DNA from: Brevibacterium sp. S22
GTDB lineage: Bacteria; Actinomycetota; Actinomycetes; Actinomycetales; Brevibacteriaceae
Assembly: GCF_004745485.1 (NCBI RefSeq)
Contig: NZ_RHFG01000019.1
Location: 1 to 64,000, forward strand
DNA length: 64,000 nucleotides
Reading direction: 5' to 3'
Below, piece after piece: positions 24,415 to 34,763 of this stretch. The position numbers and the translations under genes were made by a program. Under the pieces are notes generated by a model. That model made no database searches. It saw nothing but the letters and a program-made list of their open reading frames with translations, and was not told where the DNA came from. The first letter of the stretch is position 1; every line of letters starts with the position of its first letter.

Positions 24415-25593
24415 TCAGGCTGTCTGCGCTTGGGCGGCCGACTGCGGGGCCTCCTCGGCGGGGATGGTCTTTTTGATCCCCAACTCCGGCTGCTTCCGGA
24501 ACTGTCCCGTCACGACGAGGACGGCGATGACGACGGCACAGACGATCCATCCGGAGACCCCGAGAAGGGTGAAGAGTGCCGGATCCGGAGTCGAGGCGCC
24601 GGAGTCCATGAGCAGCCCCAGCAGCATCGCATTGGACCCGTTGAGTCCGGCGTGGGCGAACACGGCAGGCCAGACCGAGCCGGTGCGCAGTCGCAGCCAG
24701 CCGAAGAGGATGCCGACCATGATGCAGCCGCCGACCATGAGTCCGAGTCCGGTGATGTCGGGGCGGCCGAAGTTGTAGCCGAGCAGGATGAGCGGTGCAT
24801 GCCACAGGCCCCAGACCGCGCCGACGATGAGCAGGGCAGGCCAGGTGCCCAGCGGCCGGAGGCTGGTGAGCAGCCATCCTCGCCAGCCGAATTCCTCCCC
24901 AATCGTGACGAAGGCAGTGACCACCGAGGAGACGAGCATGAGCAGCAGATAGCCGAGGACGGCGACTACTGTCGGCACCGAGTCCAGGCCGGGGATCGTG
25001 GCCAGCTGCTCCTTGAACGCAGACAGCCCGGTGAGATCGAGGCTGAGCCAACCGAAGGCGGCGCTGAGGAGATAGCCGAGGACGATGAGCACCATGACCC
25101 CGAAGAAGGCGGCCACGGTCATCCAGAGGACTCGGCCGAACGGGCGCAGCGGCCAGAAGCCGAAATAGCGAGGTGCGCTGGCCATGACCTCGCCTCTGCT
25201 GCGAGCTCGCCGACGCTGAATGACGGCAGCGACGATGCTGGCGACCAGCGGTGTGAACATCATCAGACCGCCATAGAGCTGCACGGCGAGCGGATCGCCG
25301 AGGCCCTCGCCCGAGACCCACAGCGGCAGGCACGCGAGCCATGCGAGTCCGAACGCGATGACGGCGAAGATCCCGAGCTCGAGCCAGGGAACTCGGGTCG
25401 GCACGACAGCGAGCGGACGCCCTTTCCGATCGGCCGCCTCGGCGGCGGACCAGGCGGCGCCGGCCTCCTCGGCGATGCGCGGTGCAGGGGTCCCCGGGGT
25501 GGGGGCTCCGGACGGAGTCATGGGACCGGGCGTCGCATCGGTCGGTCCGGTCGCCTCGGCAGATCCTGCCTGATTGTGCGTCTGCGTGTTCAC
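24415..25593 (-). CDS. CPBP-family intramembrane glutamic metalloprotease (Abi)
   Basis: 392 aa with about eight to nine membrane helices. The three CPBP/Abi motifs are visible: EEFGWRGWL (Glu-Glu...Arg), a second at GLWHAPLILLGY (His), and HAGLNGSNAML (His/Asn). The start is the GTG at 25593, supported by GAGGAGG four to five bases upstream; the ATG at 25656 has no such support. The N-terminal 60 residues are Gln/Thr/Pro/Ala-rich and disordered. Family members process prenylated or membrane peptides or give immunity to bacteriocins; no bacteriocin genes are nearby. Confidence 0.88.
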   Translation of the reverse strand: MNTQTHNQAGSAEATGPTDATPGPMTPSGAPTPGTPAPRIAEEAGAAWSAAEAADRKGRPLAVVPTRVPWLELGIFAVIAFGLAWLACLPLWVSGEGLGDPLAVQLYGGLMMFTPLVASIVAAVIQRRRARSRGEVMASAPRYFGFWPLRPFGRVLWMTVAAFFGVMVLIVLGYLLSAAFGWLSLDLTGLSAFKEQLATIPGLDSVPTVVAVLGYLLLMLVSSVVTAFVTIGEEFGWRGWLLTSLRPLGTWPALLIVGAVWGLWHAPLILLGYNFGRPDITGLGLMVGGCIMVGILFGWLRLRTGSVWPAVFAHAGLNGSNAMLLGLLMDSGASTPDPALFTLLGVSGWIVCAVVIAVLVVTGQFRKQPELGIKKTIPAEEAPQSAAQAQTA

Positions 25594-25891
25594 AGTTCCT
25601 CCTCGTTGCTGCGCGGCGCCCGTCGTTTCATCGGTGCTCTGTGCCTGTGGTTCCACGCTATGACGCGCATTCGTCCGGCGCCTCCGCCGCGAGGATGAAA
25701 TCGCACTCAGTCGCGTGGGCGAGATCGGCCGAGCCGTACGTGCTGGTGAGAGCTGAGCGGGACGGGACCTGCGCGGGTGGAATGGGGCCTGTGAGTCTTG
25801 CTTCAGCGCTTTCGGCTCCAGGCTGGGGAATCGGGGATACGATGACCGACAGAACCAGAATCAACGACGATTCGAATGAAGGAACATCACC

Positions 25892-27385
25892 ATGTCCGAT
25901 CACCTCTCCGATTCCGATCACCTCGCGGTCCTCGGCTACGGCGACTCATTCGAGCGATCGATGAGCCCGTGGGCGAACTTCGCGCTCGGCTTCACCTATC
26001 TCTCACCGCTCGTCGGCGTCTACTCACTGTTGGCCGTTGCTTTGTCGACCGGCGGTCCACCGTCGATCTGGTGGATCGTCATCGTCGCCTGCGGGCAGCT
26101 GCTCGTCGCCCTGGTCTTCGGCGAGGTGGTCTCGCAGTTCCCCATCGCCGGCGGCATCTACCCGTGGGCGCGCCGCCTGTGGAGCAAGCGGTATGCGTGG
26201 ATGGCCGCGTGGGTCTATATCTGCGCGCTCATCGTCACCATCACCTCGGTGGCGGAATTCGGGGCTGGGTTCCTCGCGAGTCTCTTCGGCTTCGTCCTCA
26301 ACCGAAACACCACCCTGGTCCTCGCGTTTGTCCTGCTCGTTCTGGCTCTGGCGATCAATTTCTCAGGCACGAAGTGGCTGGCCCGGATCGCACGAATCGG
26401 CCTGTTCGCCGAGCTCATCGGCGTCATCGGGCTCGGCCTGTTCCTCCTCATCTTCGAACGCAAGCACAGCTTCTCCGTCTTCTTCGACACCATGGGCACC
26501 GCGGGCGACGGCAGCTACCTGCCCGTGTTCATGGGAGCCGCAGTCGCCGGACTCTTCCTCTTCTACGGTTTCGAAGCCTGCGGCGACGTCGCCGAGGAGG
26601 TCTCGAACCCCGCGCGCGGCATCCCGAAGGCGATGCTCATGACGATCTTCGTCGGAGCGATCTCGGCCCTGTTCTCCTTCGGCGGCTACGTACTTGCCGC
26701 ACCGAACCTCGACGAGATCGTCGCAGGTGAGGTCGAGGATCCGATTCCGTCGATCCTTGAGGGCAGCCTCGGTGCGGTCGGGGCGAAGATCTTCCTGCTG
26801 GTGGCGATCCTCGCGTTCATCTCCTGCGTGCTCAGCCTGCAGGCCGCGGCCTCGCGTCTGATCTTCAGCTTCGCCCGCGACGGAATGATGCCCGGTCACC
26901 GGTGGCTCTCAAAGGTCACCGACGGCACGAAGATTCCTCGCAATGCGCTCATCGTCGCCTGCACCGCACCGGCACTCATCTGCGTGCTGATCTGGTTCAA
27001 CGACGGAATCCTCGTGGCTGTGACCTCGTTCGCGATCCTCGGGATCTACCTGGCCTTCCAGATGGTCGTCCTCGGAGCGCTGCGTCAGCGGATCAAGGGG
27101 TGGAGGCCGGCGGGACCATGGTCGCTGCGCGGTTGGGGCATCGTCGTCAACATCGCGGCCCTGGCCTATGGGATCTTCGCGATGATCCTGCTGTCCCTGC
27201 CCGGTGACTCCGGATCGTTCTTCGCCGACTGGATCGTGCTCATCGGCCTCGTCGTCGTACTGGTCGTCGGGTTCATCTATCTCTTCACGGCGCGCCCGGA
27301 CCGGAAGTCCGATGCGCCCGAGGATGACGCCATCGCCGTCGCCGAGGCGATCCGGACTCACCGGGCCCAGAAGTCGGGGCGGTAA
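25892..27385 (+). CDS. APC-superfamily amino acid/amine permease
   Basis: 497 aa with about 12 membrane helices. The APC helix 1 motif appears at SPWANFALGFTYLSPLVGVY, the conserved EVVSQFPIAGGIYPWARR segment follows in helix 3, and FYGFEACGDVAEEVSNPARG is the helix 6-7 signature seen in amino acid and choline/GABA-type permeases. AAGGA precedes the ATG. The substrate cannot be set from sequence; yeast Bat1/GabP-like amino acid or amine uptake is plausible. It is upstream of argG but separated from it by a strong terminator, so not in its operon. Confidence 0.88.
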   Translation: MSDHLSDSDHLAVLGYGDSFERSMSPWANFALGFTYLSPLVGVYSLLAVALSTGGPPSIWWIVIVACGQLLVALVFGEVVSQFPIAGGIYPWARRLWSKRYAWMAAWVYICALIVTITSVAEFGAGFLASLFGFVLNRNTTLVLAFVLLVLALAINFSGTKWLARIARIGLFAELIGVIGLGLFLLIFERKHSFSVFFDTMGTAGDGSYLPVFMGAAVAGLFLFYGFEACGDVAEEVSNPARGIPKAMLMTIFVGAISALFSFGGYVLAAPNLDEIVAGEVEDPIPSILEGSLGAVGAKIFLLVAILAFISCVLSLQAAASRLIFSFARDGMMPGHRWLSKVTDGTKIPRNALIVACTAPALICVLIWFNDGILVAVTSFAILGIYLAFQMVVLGALRQRIKGWRPAGPWSLRGWGIVVNIAALAYGIFAMILLSLPGDSGSFFADWIVLIGLVVVLVVGFIYLFTARPDRKSDAPEDDAIAVAEAIRTHRAQKSGR

Positions 27386-27416
27386 GCAGCTGGCTCCTCA
27401 TCCTCCAATCGCTTCC

Positions 27417-27473
27417 TGGGTGGGCGAAATGGTCACGAAATCCCGCGGCCGACGTGACCATTTCGACCACCCA
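27417..27473 (+). terminator. Terminator of the permease gene
   Basis: A 21-bp stem with a single mismatch (27417-27437 with 27453-27473, core CGAAATGGTCACG) and a 15-base loop, beginning 31 bases after the permease stop. It separates the permease from argG. Confidence 0.85.
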
Positions 27474-27603
27474 TGGCACGCAGTTTCACGCCACACGCCT
27501 CTTGGCTCGGGCCCCTCCAGGCACGGTGCCGCCTCGGCGAGGAAGCAACGCTCACCGTCGTCAGGAGCGGGCGCTCAAAACCGGCCCCACCCACAGCTCC
27601 GGC

Positions 27604-29091
<1,488 letters not shown>

Positions 29092-29167
29092 AGTCCGCGT
29101 CCGGCGGTGACAGACTTCCGGAGACACCGCGCTGCATGAGACTCGCGGCCTCCGGTTGAGAACAGAG

Positions 29168-29227
29168 AACGGCCGGCAGGTGCGTTTCGCGGATCACTGC
29201 GATCCAGGGGCGCACCTGCCGGCCGTT
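29168..29227. terminator. Bidirectional terminator between argG and the division A operon
   Basis: A perfect 17-bp stem, AACGGCCGGCAGGTGCG (29168-29184) with 29211-29227. Its 26-base loop carries a second small hairpin (GGATC/GATCC, 29191-29205). It follows argG and faces the end of the convergent operon; the minus-strand tail TCTGTTCTC is mildly T-rich, so it can serve both. Confidence 0.85.
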
Positions 29228-29320
29228 GCTTATGCCTGCGGACGTCGGTCAGTTAGTTAGTAGGTCAGCCTCGGCGAAGCGAGTCCCGTCGCTCAGACCG
29301 GAGTCGTCGCCGTTGTTCGT

Positions 29321-30172
29321 TCAGGCAACATCGAATGCGGACAGCGCCGTTCGGCGTGCGACATCCAGCGCCTCGTGCAGGGGCCGCCGACGATGGTCTT
29401 CGGAGAGGATCTCGACACCCCATGGGCCGTCATAGCCGATGGCTCTGAGCGTCTCGATGAAACCGCAGACATCTTGGTCCCCTTCGCCGATGAGGCGACG
29501 ATTGTCCCTGGTGTCTTCGAACAATGTCCCGACGACGGTCTCATCGGCGTCGCAGAGTTCGACACCGAAGACCTGGTCCGCAGTCAGAGCGCTTCGCAGC
29601 TCCTCCAAAGAGGTACCTGCACGGAAGACGTGCCAGTAGTCGACGACCAGGCCCGCAGCAGGGTGGTCGACGCGGCGAATGAGCTCGGCACCCTGCGGAA
29701 TCGAGGCGATCATCCCAAACGGAAGGGGCTCGAGTGCGACCTTCGTGCCGTAGGACTCTGCCTCAGCCGCCAGACGGCGCAGGGGTTCGACGAAAGGTTC
29801 GACATCCTCGACGGCGGGGGCACTGTCAGTGCCGATCTTGATGAAAGCAACGTCGAGTCTCTGTGCCGCTTCGAGCAGTTCCTCCCAATGCCCACGCCAC
29901 GCTCCTTCGGGGTCCTTCCACCATCCGGAGCACAGTTCGACCTCGCCATGGCGCAACCCCGCACCGCTGATCTCGTCGGCCAGCGCGTCGTAGCCGATCG
30001 TGTCCCGAATTGCTCTCAGGTCATCGAGGACGAATCCGAGCCCCATCCAGCCAGCCGCCCCGACCTCTCGGACTCGCTCGAGCGGATCGAGGGGGCTTCG
30101 TTCAGTCTTCCTCATCGGCGCAGCATCCCCAGCGCTCGTCCAACACGTCGCAACCAGTTCAGGTTCTGTCAT
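29321..30172 (-). CDS. TIM-barrel sugar phosphate isomerase/epimerase-like protein (division A, last gene)
   Basis: 283 aa, AP-endonuclease-2/xylose isomerase-like barrel. Putative metal ligands: Glu in KVALEPLPFG, Asp/His in LVVDYWHVF and Glu in WGVEILSEDH, the set used by inosose isomerases, epimerases and dehydratases. It overlaps the sugar porter gene by ATGA and ends the ten-gene operon. By context it should isomerise, epimerise or dehydrate a keto-inositol or its product; IolI/IolE-like roles are both possible. It is shorter and more diverged than the canonical IolE at 51667. Confidence 0.8.
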   Translation of the reverse strand: MTEPELVATCWTSAGDAAPMRKTERSPLDPLERVREVGAAGWMGLGFVLDDLRAIRDTIGYDALADEISGAGLRHGEVELCSGWWKDPEGAWRGHWEELLEAAQRLDVAFIKIGTDSAPAVEDVEPFVEPLRRLAAEAESYGTKVALEPLPFGMIASIPQGAELIRRVDHPAAGLVVDYWHVFRAGTSLEELRSALTADQVFGVELCDADETVVGTLFEDTRDNRRLIGEGDQDVCGFIETLRAIGYDGPWGVEILSEDHRRRPLHEALDVARRTALSAFDVA

Positions 30173-31644
30173 TGTTCATCACGCAGCCTCTTCCAGACAC
30201 GGAACTTATAAGCCAGCCCCGATTCGACGCCCTCTTCCATCTTCTCCAATGAGATGCCGCGAGTCTCTGGTACCTGCGTGGCGATGAAGATCAATGCCAG
30301 CACTCCGACGATCGCGAAGATGAAGAACACGCCGGAGATTCCGACTCCAGCAACCAAGGACGGGAAGACCAAGGCGATGACGCCGTTCATCCCCCACCCG
30401 AACAGCTGCGAGACGCCGATCCCTACACCGCGCATCGGCAGCGGGAAAACCTCGGCGAGCCAGACCCACACTGCGACGTTGAGGAACGTCTGCATGGAGG
30501 CCACGAAACCGACGATGAGAGCGAGGATCACCCAGGCGCGCAGCGGGTTGTCCTCTGCCATGAATTTCGAGCACAGTCCGATGAGGAGGTGGAAGGTCGT
30601 TGTGAGGGACAGGCCTGTGATGAAGGTGGCGCGACGGTCGACTCGGTCCATCATGTACAAGGCGAAGAGTCCGCCGAGGACCGCGACCACACCAGGTGCG
30701 ATGTTCGCGATGAGTGCCGCGTTTGCGGCAAAGCCGGATTCGATGAGGACGACCTGACCGTAGTACATGATCGAGTTGATGCCGGTGAGCTGCTGACAGA
30801 CTGCGACGCCCATTCCGACGAGGACGATCCTGACCAACCATTTGTTGAACACGAACTTCCGATAGCCGACTCGCTGATCACCGGTCGATGCCTCGGCGAC
30901 CACTTCGACAGCTCCGAGTTCGGCTCGCGCCCGCTCCTCGGTGCGAATTGTCATGAGGACCGCCAGCGCCTCATCCCGGCGATTATGTTCGACAAGCCAC
31001 CTCGGCGATTCGGGCATCCTGAGCATGCCGATGAACAGGCAGACTGCCGGTATCGCACAGATGGCGAACATGACACGCCAGATCCCATCGATGTGCCCCC
31101 ACACGTTGCCGATGATGGCGTTGACGACGAATGCTGCCAGCTGTCCCGAGACGATCGCAACTTCGTTGCGTCCGCTGATCGAGCCGCGGATCTCGTGCGG
31201 AGCGAGCTCCGACAGATACACCGGTACGACGATCGACGCTCCACCAACCGCGAGACCGAGAAGGATCCGGCCGATCACCAGCAAGGTGACGTTCGGCGCG
31301 AACACGACGACCAGCGTGCCGAGAAAGAACATCAGCGCGAGATACAGGATCGTACGGCGGCGGCCGATCATGTCGCAGATCTGGCCGCAGGTCACTGCAC
31401 CTACGGCAGCGGCGAAGACGAGCGAACTCGTCACGACTCCTTCGCTGACTGCAGTGAGTCCGAGCTCTTGGGACATCGGCCGGAGCGCGCCGTTGATGAC
31501 ACCGGTGTCGTATCCGAACAGGAGGCCGCCGAAGCAGGCGACGATCGAGATCAGTCCGATCCGCTTCCTGAACGGCCCGGTTTTCGGCATGTCCGGTAGT
31601 GCTGAGTCCCTGAGTGTCGGTGACTCTGTTGAATTGGCAACCAC
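30169..31644 (-). CDS. MFS sugar porter, probable inositol/cyclitol:H+ symporter (division A)
   Basis: 491 aa and 12 predicted helices. Sugar-porter signatures are all present: the GRR loop after helix 2 (CDMIGRRRTILYLAL), PESPRWLVEHNRRDEALAVL after helix 6, the QQLTGINSIMYYG segment in helix 7 and PETRGISLEKMEEG at the C-terminus. The GTG start at 31644 has GAGGAG about six bases upstream. It closely resembles the porter in division B (54831), so each inositol division carries its own importer. Substrate preference cannot be distinguished by eye. Confidence 0.9.
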   Translation of the reverse strand: MVANSTESPTLRDSALPDMPKTGPFRKRIGLISIVACFGGLLFGYDTGVINGALRPMSQELGLTAVSEGVVTSSLVFAAAVGAVTCGQICDMIGRRRTILYLALMFFLGTLVVVFAPNVTLLVIGRILLGLAVGGASIVVPVYLSELAPHEIRGSISGRNEVAIVSGQLAAFVVNAIIGNVWGHIDGIWRVMFAICAIPAVCLFIGMLRMPESPRWLVEHNRRDEALAVLMTIRTEERARAELGAVEVVAEASTGDQRVGYRKFVFNKWLVRIVLVGMGVAVCQQLTGINSIMYYGQVVLIESGFAANAALIANIAPGVVAVLGGLFALYMMDRVDRRATFITGLSLTTTFHLLIGLCSKFMAEDNPLRAWVILALIVGFVASMQTFLNVAVWVWLAEVFPLPMRGVGIGVSQLFGWGMNGVIALVFPSLVAGVGISGVFFIFAIVGVLALIFIATQVPETRGISLEKMEEGVESGLAYKFRVWKRLRDEQ

Positions 31645-31710
31645 GATGGTCTCCTCACATTGTGCTTCGTTGCACTGTCATTGATGTCGCCGTGCGGCTC
31701 GCAGAGCCAT

Positions 31711-32724
31711 TCACCTGTCCAGGTCGACGCGGACGACTCGTCCTTCCCTGGCCGAGAGTTCGGCCGCGTCGGCCAGCAGCAACGCCGCACGGCCGTCGGC
31801 GAAGGTCGAGCAGCGGGAGTCCTCCCCTCTCACGAGTCGGCTGAACTCGCGCAGCTCCTCAAGGTAAGCGTCCGCGTAGCGTTCGAGGAAGAAGTGCTGA
31901 TAGGGCGACGTGGTCTTCACTGCCGTCGCATTCGAGTAGCTGACCAGGCTCGTGCCCGCATTGCCGACCTCGAGCATGCCCTCACCGCCGAAGATCTCGA
32001 TCCGCTGGTCGTAGCCGATCGAGCTATGGCGCGAGTTGGTGATCGAGATCTGGACCCCAGTCGCGGTCCTCATCGTCACCATGGCGGTGTCGAAGTCCGA
32101 AGTCTGTTTGGCACCGTCGTCGAACAGCTGTGACCCTGTGGCGAAGACCTCGACGATGTCGGGAGCGAAGTACCGTGCCATGTCGAAGTCGTGGATGGTC
32201 TGGTCCCGGAACATGCCGCCGGTGGTTCTGAGATTCTCTACCGTTGGCGGTTCGGGGTCGCGACTGATGATCGACAGCTGTTCGAGGTTGCCGACCTCAC
32301 CGGCGATGAGGCGTTCCCGTGCGAACGAGAAGTCGCGGTCGAACCGGCGGTTGAAACCAACTGCGAACGGAACGCCCGAGTTTTCGACCAGAGGCGCCAG
32401 TTCGTCGACACGGGCGATATCGAGGTCGATCGGCTTCTCGCAGAGGACTGGGATCCCCGCCTCGATGGCCTGTTTGATGAGATCTGCGTGGGTCGACGTC
32501 GGTGATGCGATGATCACAGCATCGAGCTCTCCCGAGGCGAACGCTTCGTCAGGGTTGTCGGTTGCGCGTGCGTCGTTCTCGGAGGCGATCGCTTCCGCTC
32601 CGGCGATGTAGGGGTCGATCACCCATGTCAGTGTGGTTTCGGGAAGCGCCGCGATGTTGACGGCGTGGACCTTGCCGATGCGCCCGGTCCCAATGAGACC
32701 GATGCGCATTTGTTCATTCGTCAT
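31711..32724 (-). CDS. iolG: Inositol 2-dehydrogenase-like oxidoreductase (Gfo/Idh/MocA), division A
   Basis: 337 aa. It has the N-terminal Rossmann motif GTGRIGKVHAVNIA, the catalytic Lys in CEKPID, and the IolG active-site segment GGMFRDQTIHDFDMARYF, in which Asp and His act in proton transfer. Of the three dehydrogenases in this operon it is the closest to true myo-inositol 2-dehydrogenase, oxidising inositol to a keto-inositol with NAD+. AGGAG precedes the ATG. A second IolG-like gene sits in division B, so one of the two may prefer another stereoisomer (scyllo-, D-chiro-). Confidence 0.85.
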   Translation of the reverse strand: MTNEQMRIGLIGTGRIGKVHAVNIAALPETTLTWVIDPYIAGAEAIASENDARATDNPDEAFASGELDAVIIASPTSTHADLIKQAIEAGIPVLCEKPIDLDIARVDELAPLVENSGVPFAVGFNRRFDRDFSFARERLIAGEVGNLEQLSIISRDPEPPTVENLRTTGGMFRDQTIHDFDMARYFAPDIVEVFATGSQLFDDGAKQTSDFDTAMVTMRTATGVQISITNSRHSSIGYDQRIEIFGGEGMLEVGNAGTSLVSYSNATAVKTTSPYQHFFLERYADAYLEELREFSRLVRGEDSRCSTFADGRAALLLADAAELSAREGRVVRVDLDR

Positions 32725-32805
32725 TGAACTTCTCTCCTGGTGCGAAATTCGCGTTGAGTCGATGTAATTGAGGTGCTGTGTTGTGCGGTGACGAGGTTTG
32801 AGCTC

Positions 32806-33882
32806 TCAGGTGGTGATCTCGTCCAACCGGACGGGCCCGCCGCGTCGCACAGACTCCTCGGCGGCCAATGCCAATCGCGCTGCGACGATACCGTCGGACG
32901 GCAGGGTCAACGAGGCGGCATCTCCGTCGATGACAGCGAGGAAGTGTCGGATCTCTCGGCGGAATGCCGGCTCGAACCGTTCGACGAAATCGGCGTAGGT
33001 CGACTCCGGAGGAGACACACCCGGTTCCGTCGAGATGATCGGTGACTTCGAGTCGATACCTGCCGCGTACGCGGCATCGCTGCCGTAGACGACGGTGTTG
33101 ACGTCCTGGCCGGAGGCGATGTTGCGTGCGCCGCTGATGAGCGCCTGAACTCCGGATTCGAACGTGATGACAGCTGTGGCAGTATCCAAGTCTCCGCTTT
33201 CGGTGTAGGCCTGCTCATCGAGCACACCGCCGGAGGCGAAGATCGACACCGGCGCCTCGTTCAAAAGCCAGGGGATCGTGTCGAACTCGTGGATGAGCAG
33301 ATCCCGCCACACCCCACCCGAGGTGGGGATGAATTCCGGATCGACGTGGAAGCGGTCGTGACCGACCGAATGGATGACCCGAATCGTGCCCATCTCTCCG
33401 CTGTGGATCCGCGCCCGGAGGTTCTGGAATCCTTCATCGTACCGGCGGTGATAGGCGACCATGATGGGAACGTTGAGAGCTTCGAATTCGGCCGACAGTG
33501 CAGCAGTCTCTTCGAGGTTCAGACCGATTGGCTTCTCGAGGAGCACGGGAACACCAGCAGTCAGCGCAGTCCTGGCGAGCTCGGGATGCGAGGGAGTCGA
33601 ACTGGCGATGATGACGCCGTCGAGTCCCTGCGTCCAGTCCTCGGTGAGCAGCACTGTGGCGATGAAGGGGCTGTGGCCAGAACCTGCCGGTGCGTGGACG
33701 CCTCGTAGATCCTCTCCCGCATCCGGTGAGAGTTCCGATTGGAGTTGCGCTTTCGCATCTTCGAGCTTCTCTGCGTTGCGGCCGATGAGGACGAGTTCAT
33801 CGACGCCGTCTTCCTGCGCGATGTTTCGAGCGTGCATTCGGCCGATCCTGCCGAGACCCACGATGCCGATCCGAGTGCTCAT
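32806..33882 (-). CDS. Gfo/Idh/MocA-family dehydrogenase (division A, second)
   Basis: 358 aa from the ATG at 33882, which overlaps the upstream stop as ATGA; a longer reading to 33999 is rejected. It has the NAD-binding motif GLGRIGRMHARNIA, the catalytic Lys in LEKPIGLN, and GGVWRDLLIHEFDTIPWL, with Asp/His in the same places as IolG. A loop of about 15 residues before SPFIATVLL is unusual. It probably oxidises or reduces a cyclitol or keto-cyclitol at a different carbon from iolG, as in pathways for scyllo- or D-chiro-inositol. Specificity is inferred. Confidence 0.83.
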   Translation of the reverse strand: MSTRIGIVGLGRIGRMHARNIAQEDGVDELVLIGRNAEKLEDAKAQLQSELSPDAGEDLRGVHAPAGSGHSPFIATVLLTEDWTQGLDGVIIASSTPSHPELARTALTAGVPVLLEKPIGLNLEETAALSAEFEALNVPIMVAYHRRYDEGFQNLRARIHSGEMGTIRVIHSVGHDRFHVDPEFIPTSGGVWRDLLIHEFDTIPWLLNEAPVSIFASGGVLDEQAYTESGDLDTATAVITFESGVQALISGARNIASGQDVNTVVYGSDAAYAAGIDSKSPIISTEPGVSPPESTYADFVERFEPAFRREIRHFLAVIDGDAASLTLPSDGIVAARLALAAEESVRRGGPVRLDEITT

Positions 33883-34763
33883 CGGTTCGCCTCCACGATT
33901 GTTCTGAGGTAGTTCAAGCTGACGCGTGCCTGTTCGATCGGGCCGGATCCGACCTTCGGCTCCTCGGCCACGACAGTGTCCTGCTCGAGAGTGAACCACC
34001 CGTCGTAGCCGGCCCGAATGAGGGTGCCGACGATCGCCTCGATGTCGATGTCACCCTGGCCGAGGGGCTGATACATTCCGTCGATGACGGAGTCGTAATA
34101 GGTCTGATCGCCGGCTTGGACACGACGGGCGCGGTCGAGCGAGACGTCTTTGAGGTGCGCATGGGAGATGCGTCCCGTGTGCTGCTGAACGAATTCGATA
34201 GGATCGACGCCGCCGATGAACATGTGCCCGGTGTCGAAGCAGAAGTCGACATCAGTGCCATTGAGAATGTGGTCGACATCGTCCTGGGTCTCGATCATTG
34301 TGCCGACGTGCGAGTGCAGACTGACGGTGACGCCCCTGGATTCGGCGGCCATGAGGATGCTACCGATGTTGCGGTAGACGGTCTCCCAACCGGAGTCATC
34401 GAGTTCCGGTCGCTTGGCGTCATATCCGTCGACGCCGGTGGCTGCGGCCAGGACCAGCGTGTCGGCTCCGGCGGCGACGTAGGCTTCGAGCTCGCGTTCG
34501 ATCTCCGGCAGCGGGTCATGGTCTGGGTCGTGGAGGACGGCCGGGTAGAAACCACCGACGGCCTGCATAGAGTGCCGTTTGAGTGTTTCTGCCCGACCTT
34601 CCGCGTCATCGGGGAGGAACCCTTCGGGACCGAATTCAGTGGCGTCGAAGCCGAGTTCCTGCATTTCGGTGAGGACCCGTTCCGGGCTCAGCTGAAATCC
34701 CCAGTCGGGGACTTCGCAGACTCCCCAGGAGATGGGGGCTGCGGCGATCTTGACGGTGCTCAC
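33879..34763 (-). CDS. IolE-like TIM-barrel protein (inosose dehydratase family), division A
   Basis: 294 aa. The start APISWGVCEVPDWG matches the IolE/inosose dehydratase N-terminal pattern (compare APDSWGVW in division B). Metal ligands appear in SLHSHVGTMIE, CFDTGHMF and HAHLKDVSLD, with a terminal Glu in FTLEQD. It probably dehydrates a keto-inositol to a trihydroxycyclohexadione, the substrate of IolD encoded upstream in the same operon. GTG start with AAGGAG upstream; it overlaps both neighbours by 4 bases. Confidence 0.82.
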   Translation of the reverse strand: MSTVKIAAAPISWGVCEVPDWGFQLSPERVLTEMQELGFDATEFGPEGFLPDDAEGRAETLKRHSMQAVGGFYPAVLHDPDHDPLPEIERELEAYVAAGADTLVLAAATGVDGYDAKRPELDDSGWETVYRNIGSILMAAESRGVTVSLHSHVGTMIETQDDVDHILNGTDVDFCFDTGHMFIGGVDPIEFVQQHTGRISHAHLKDVSLDRARRVQAGDQTYYDSVIDGMYQPLGQGDIDIEAIVGTLIRAGYDGWFTLEQDTVVAEEPKVGSGPIEQARVSLNYLRTIVEANR

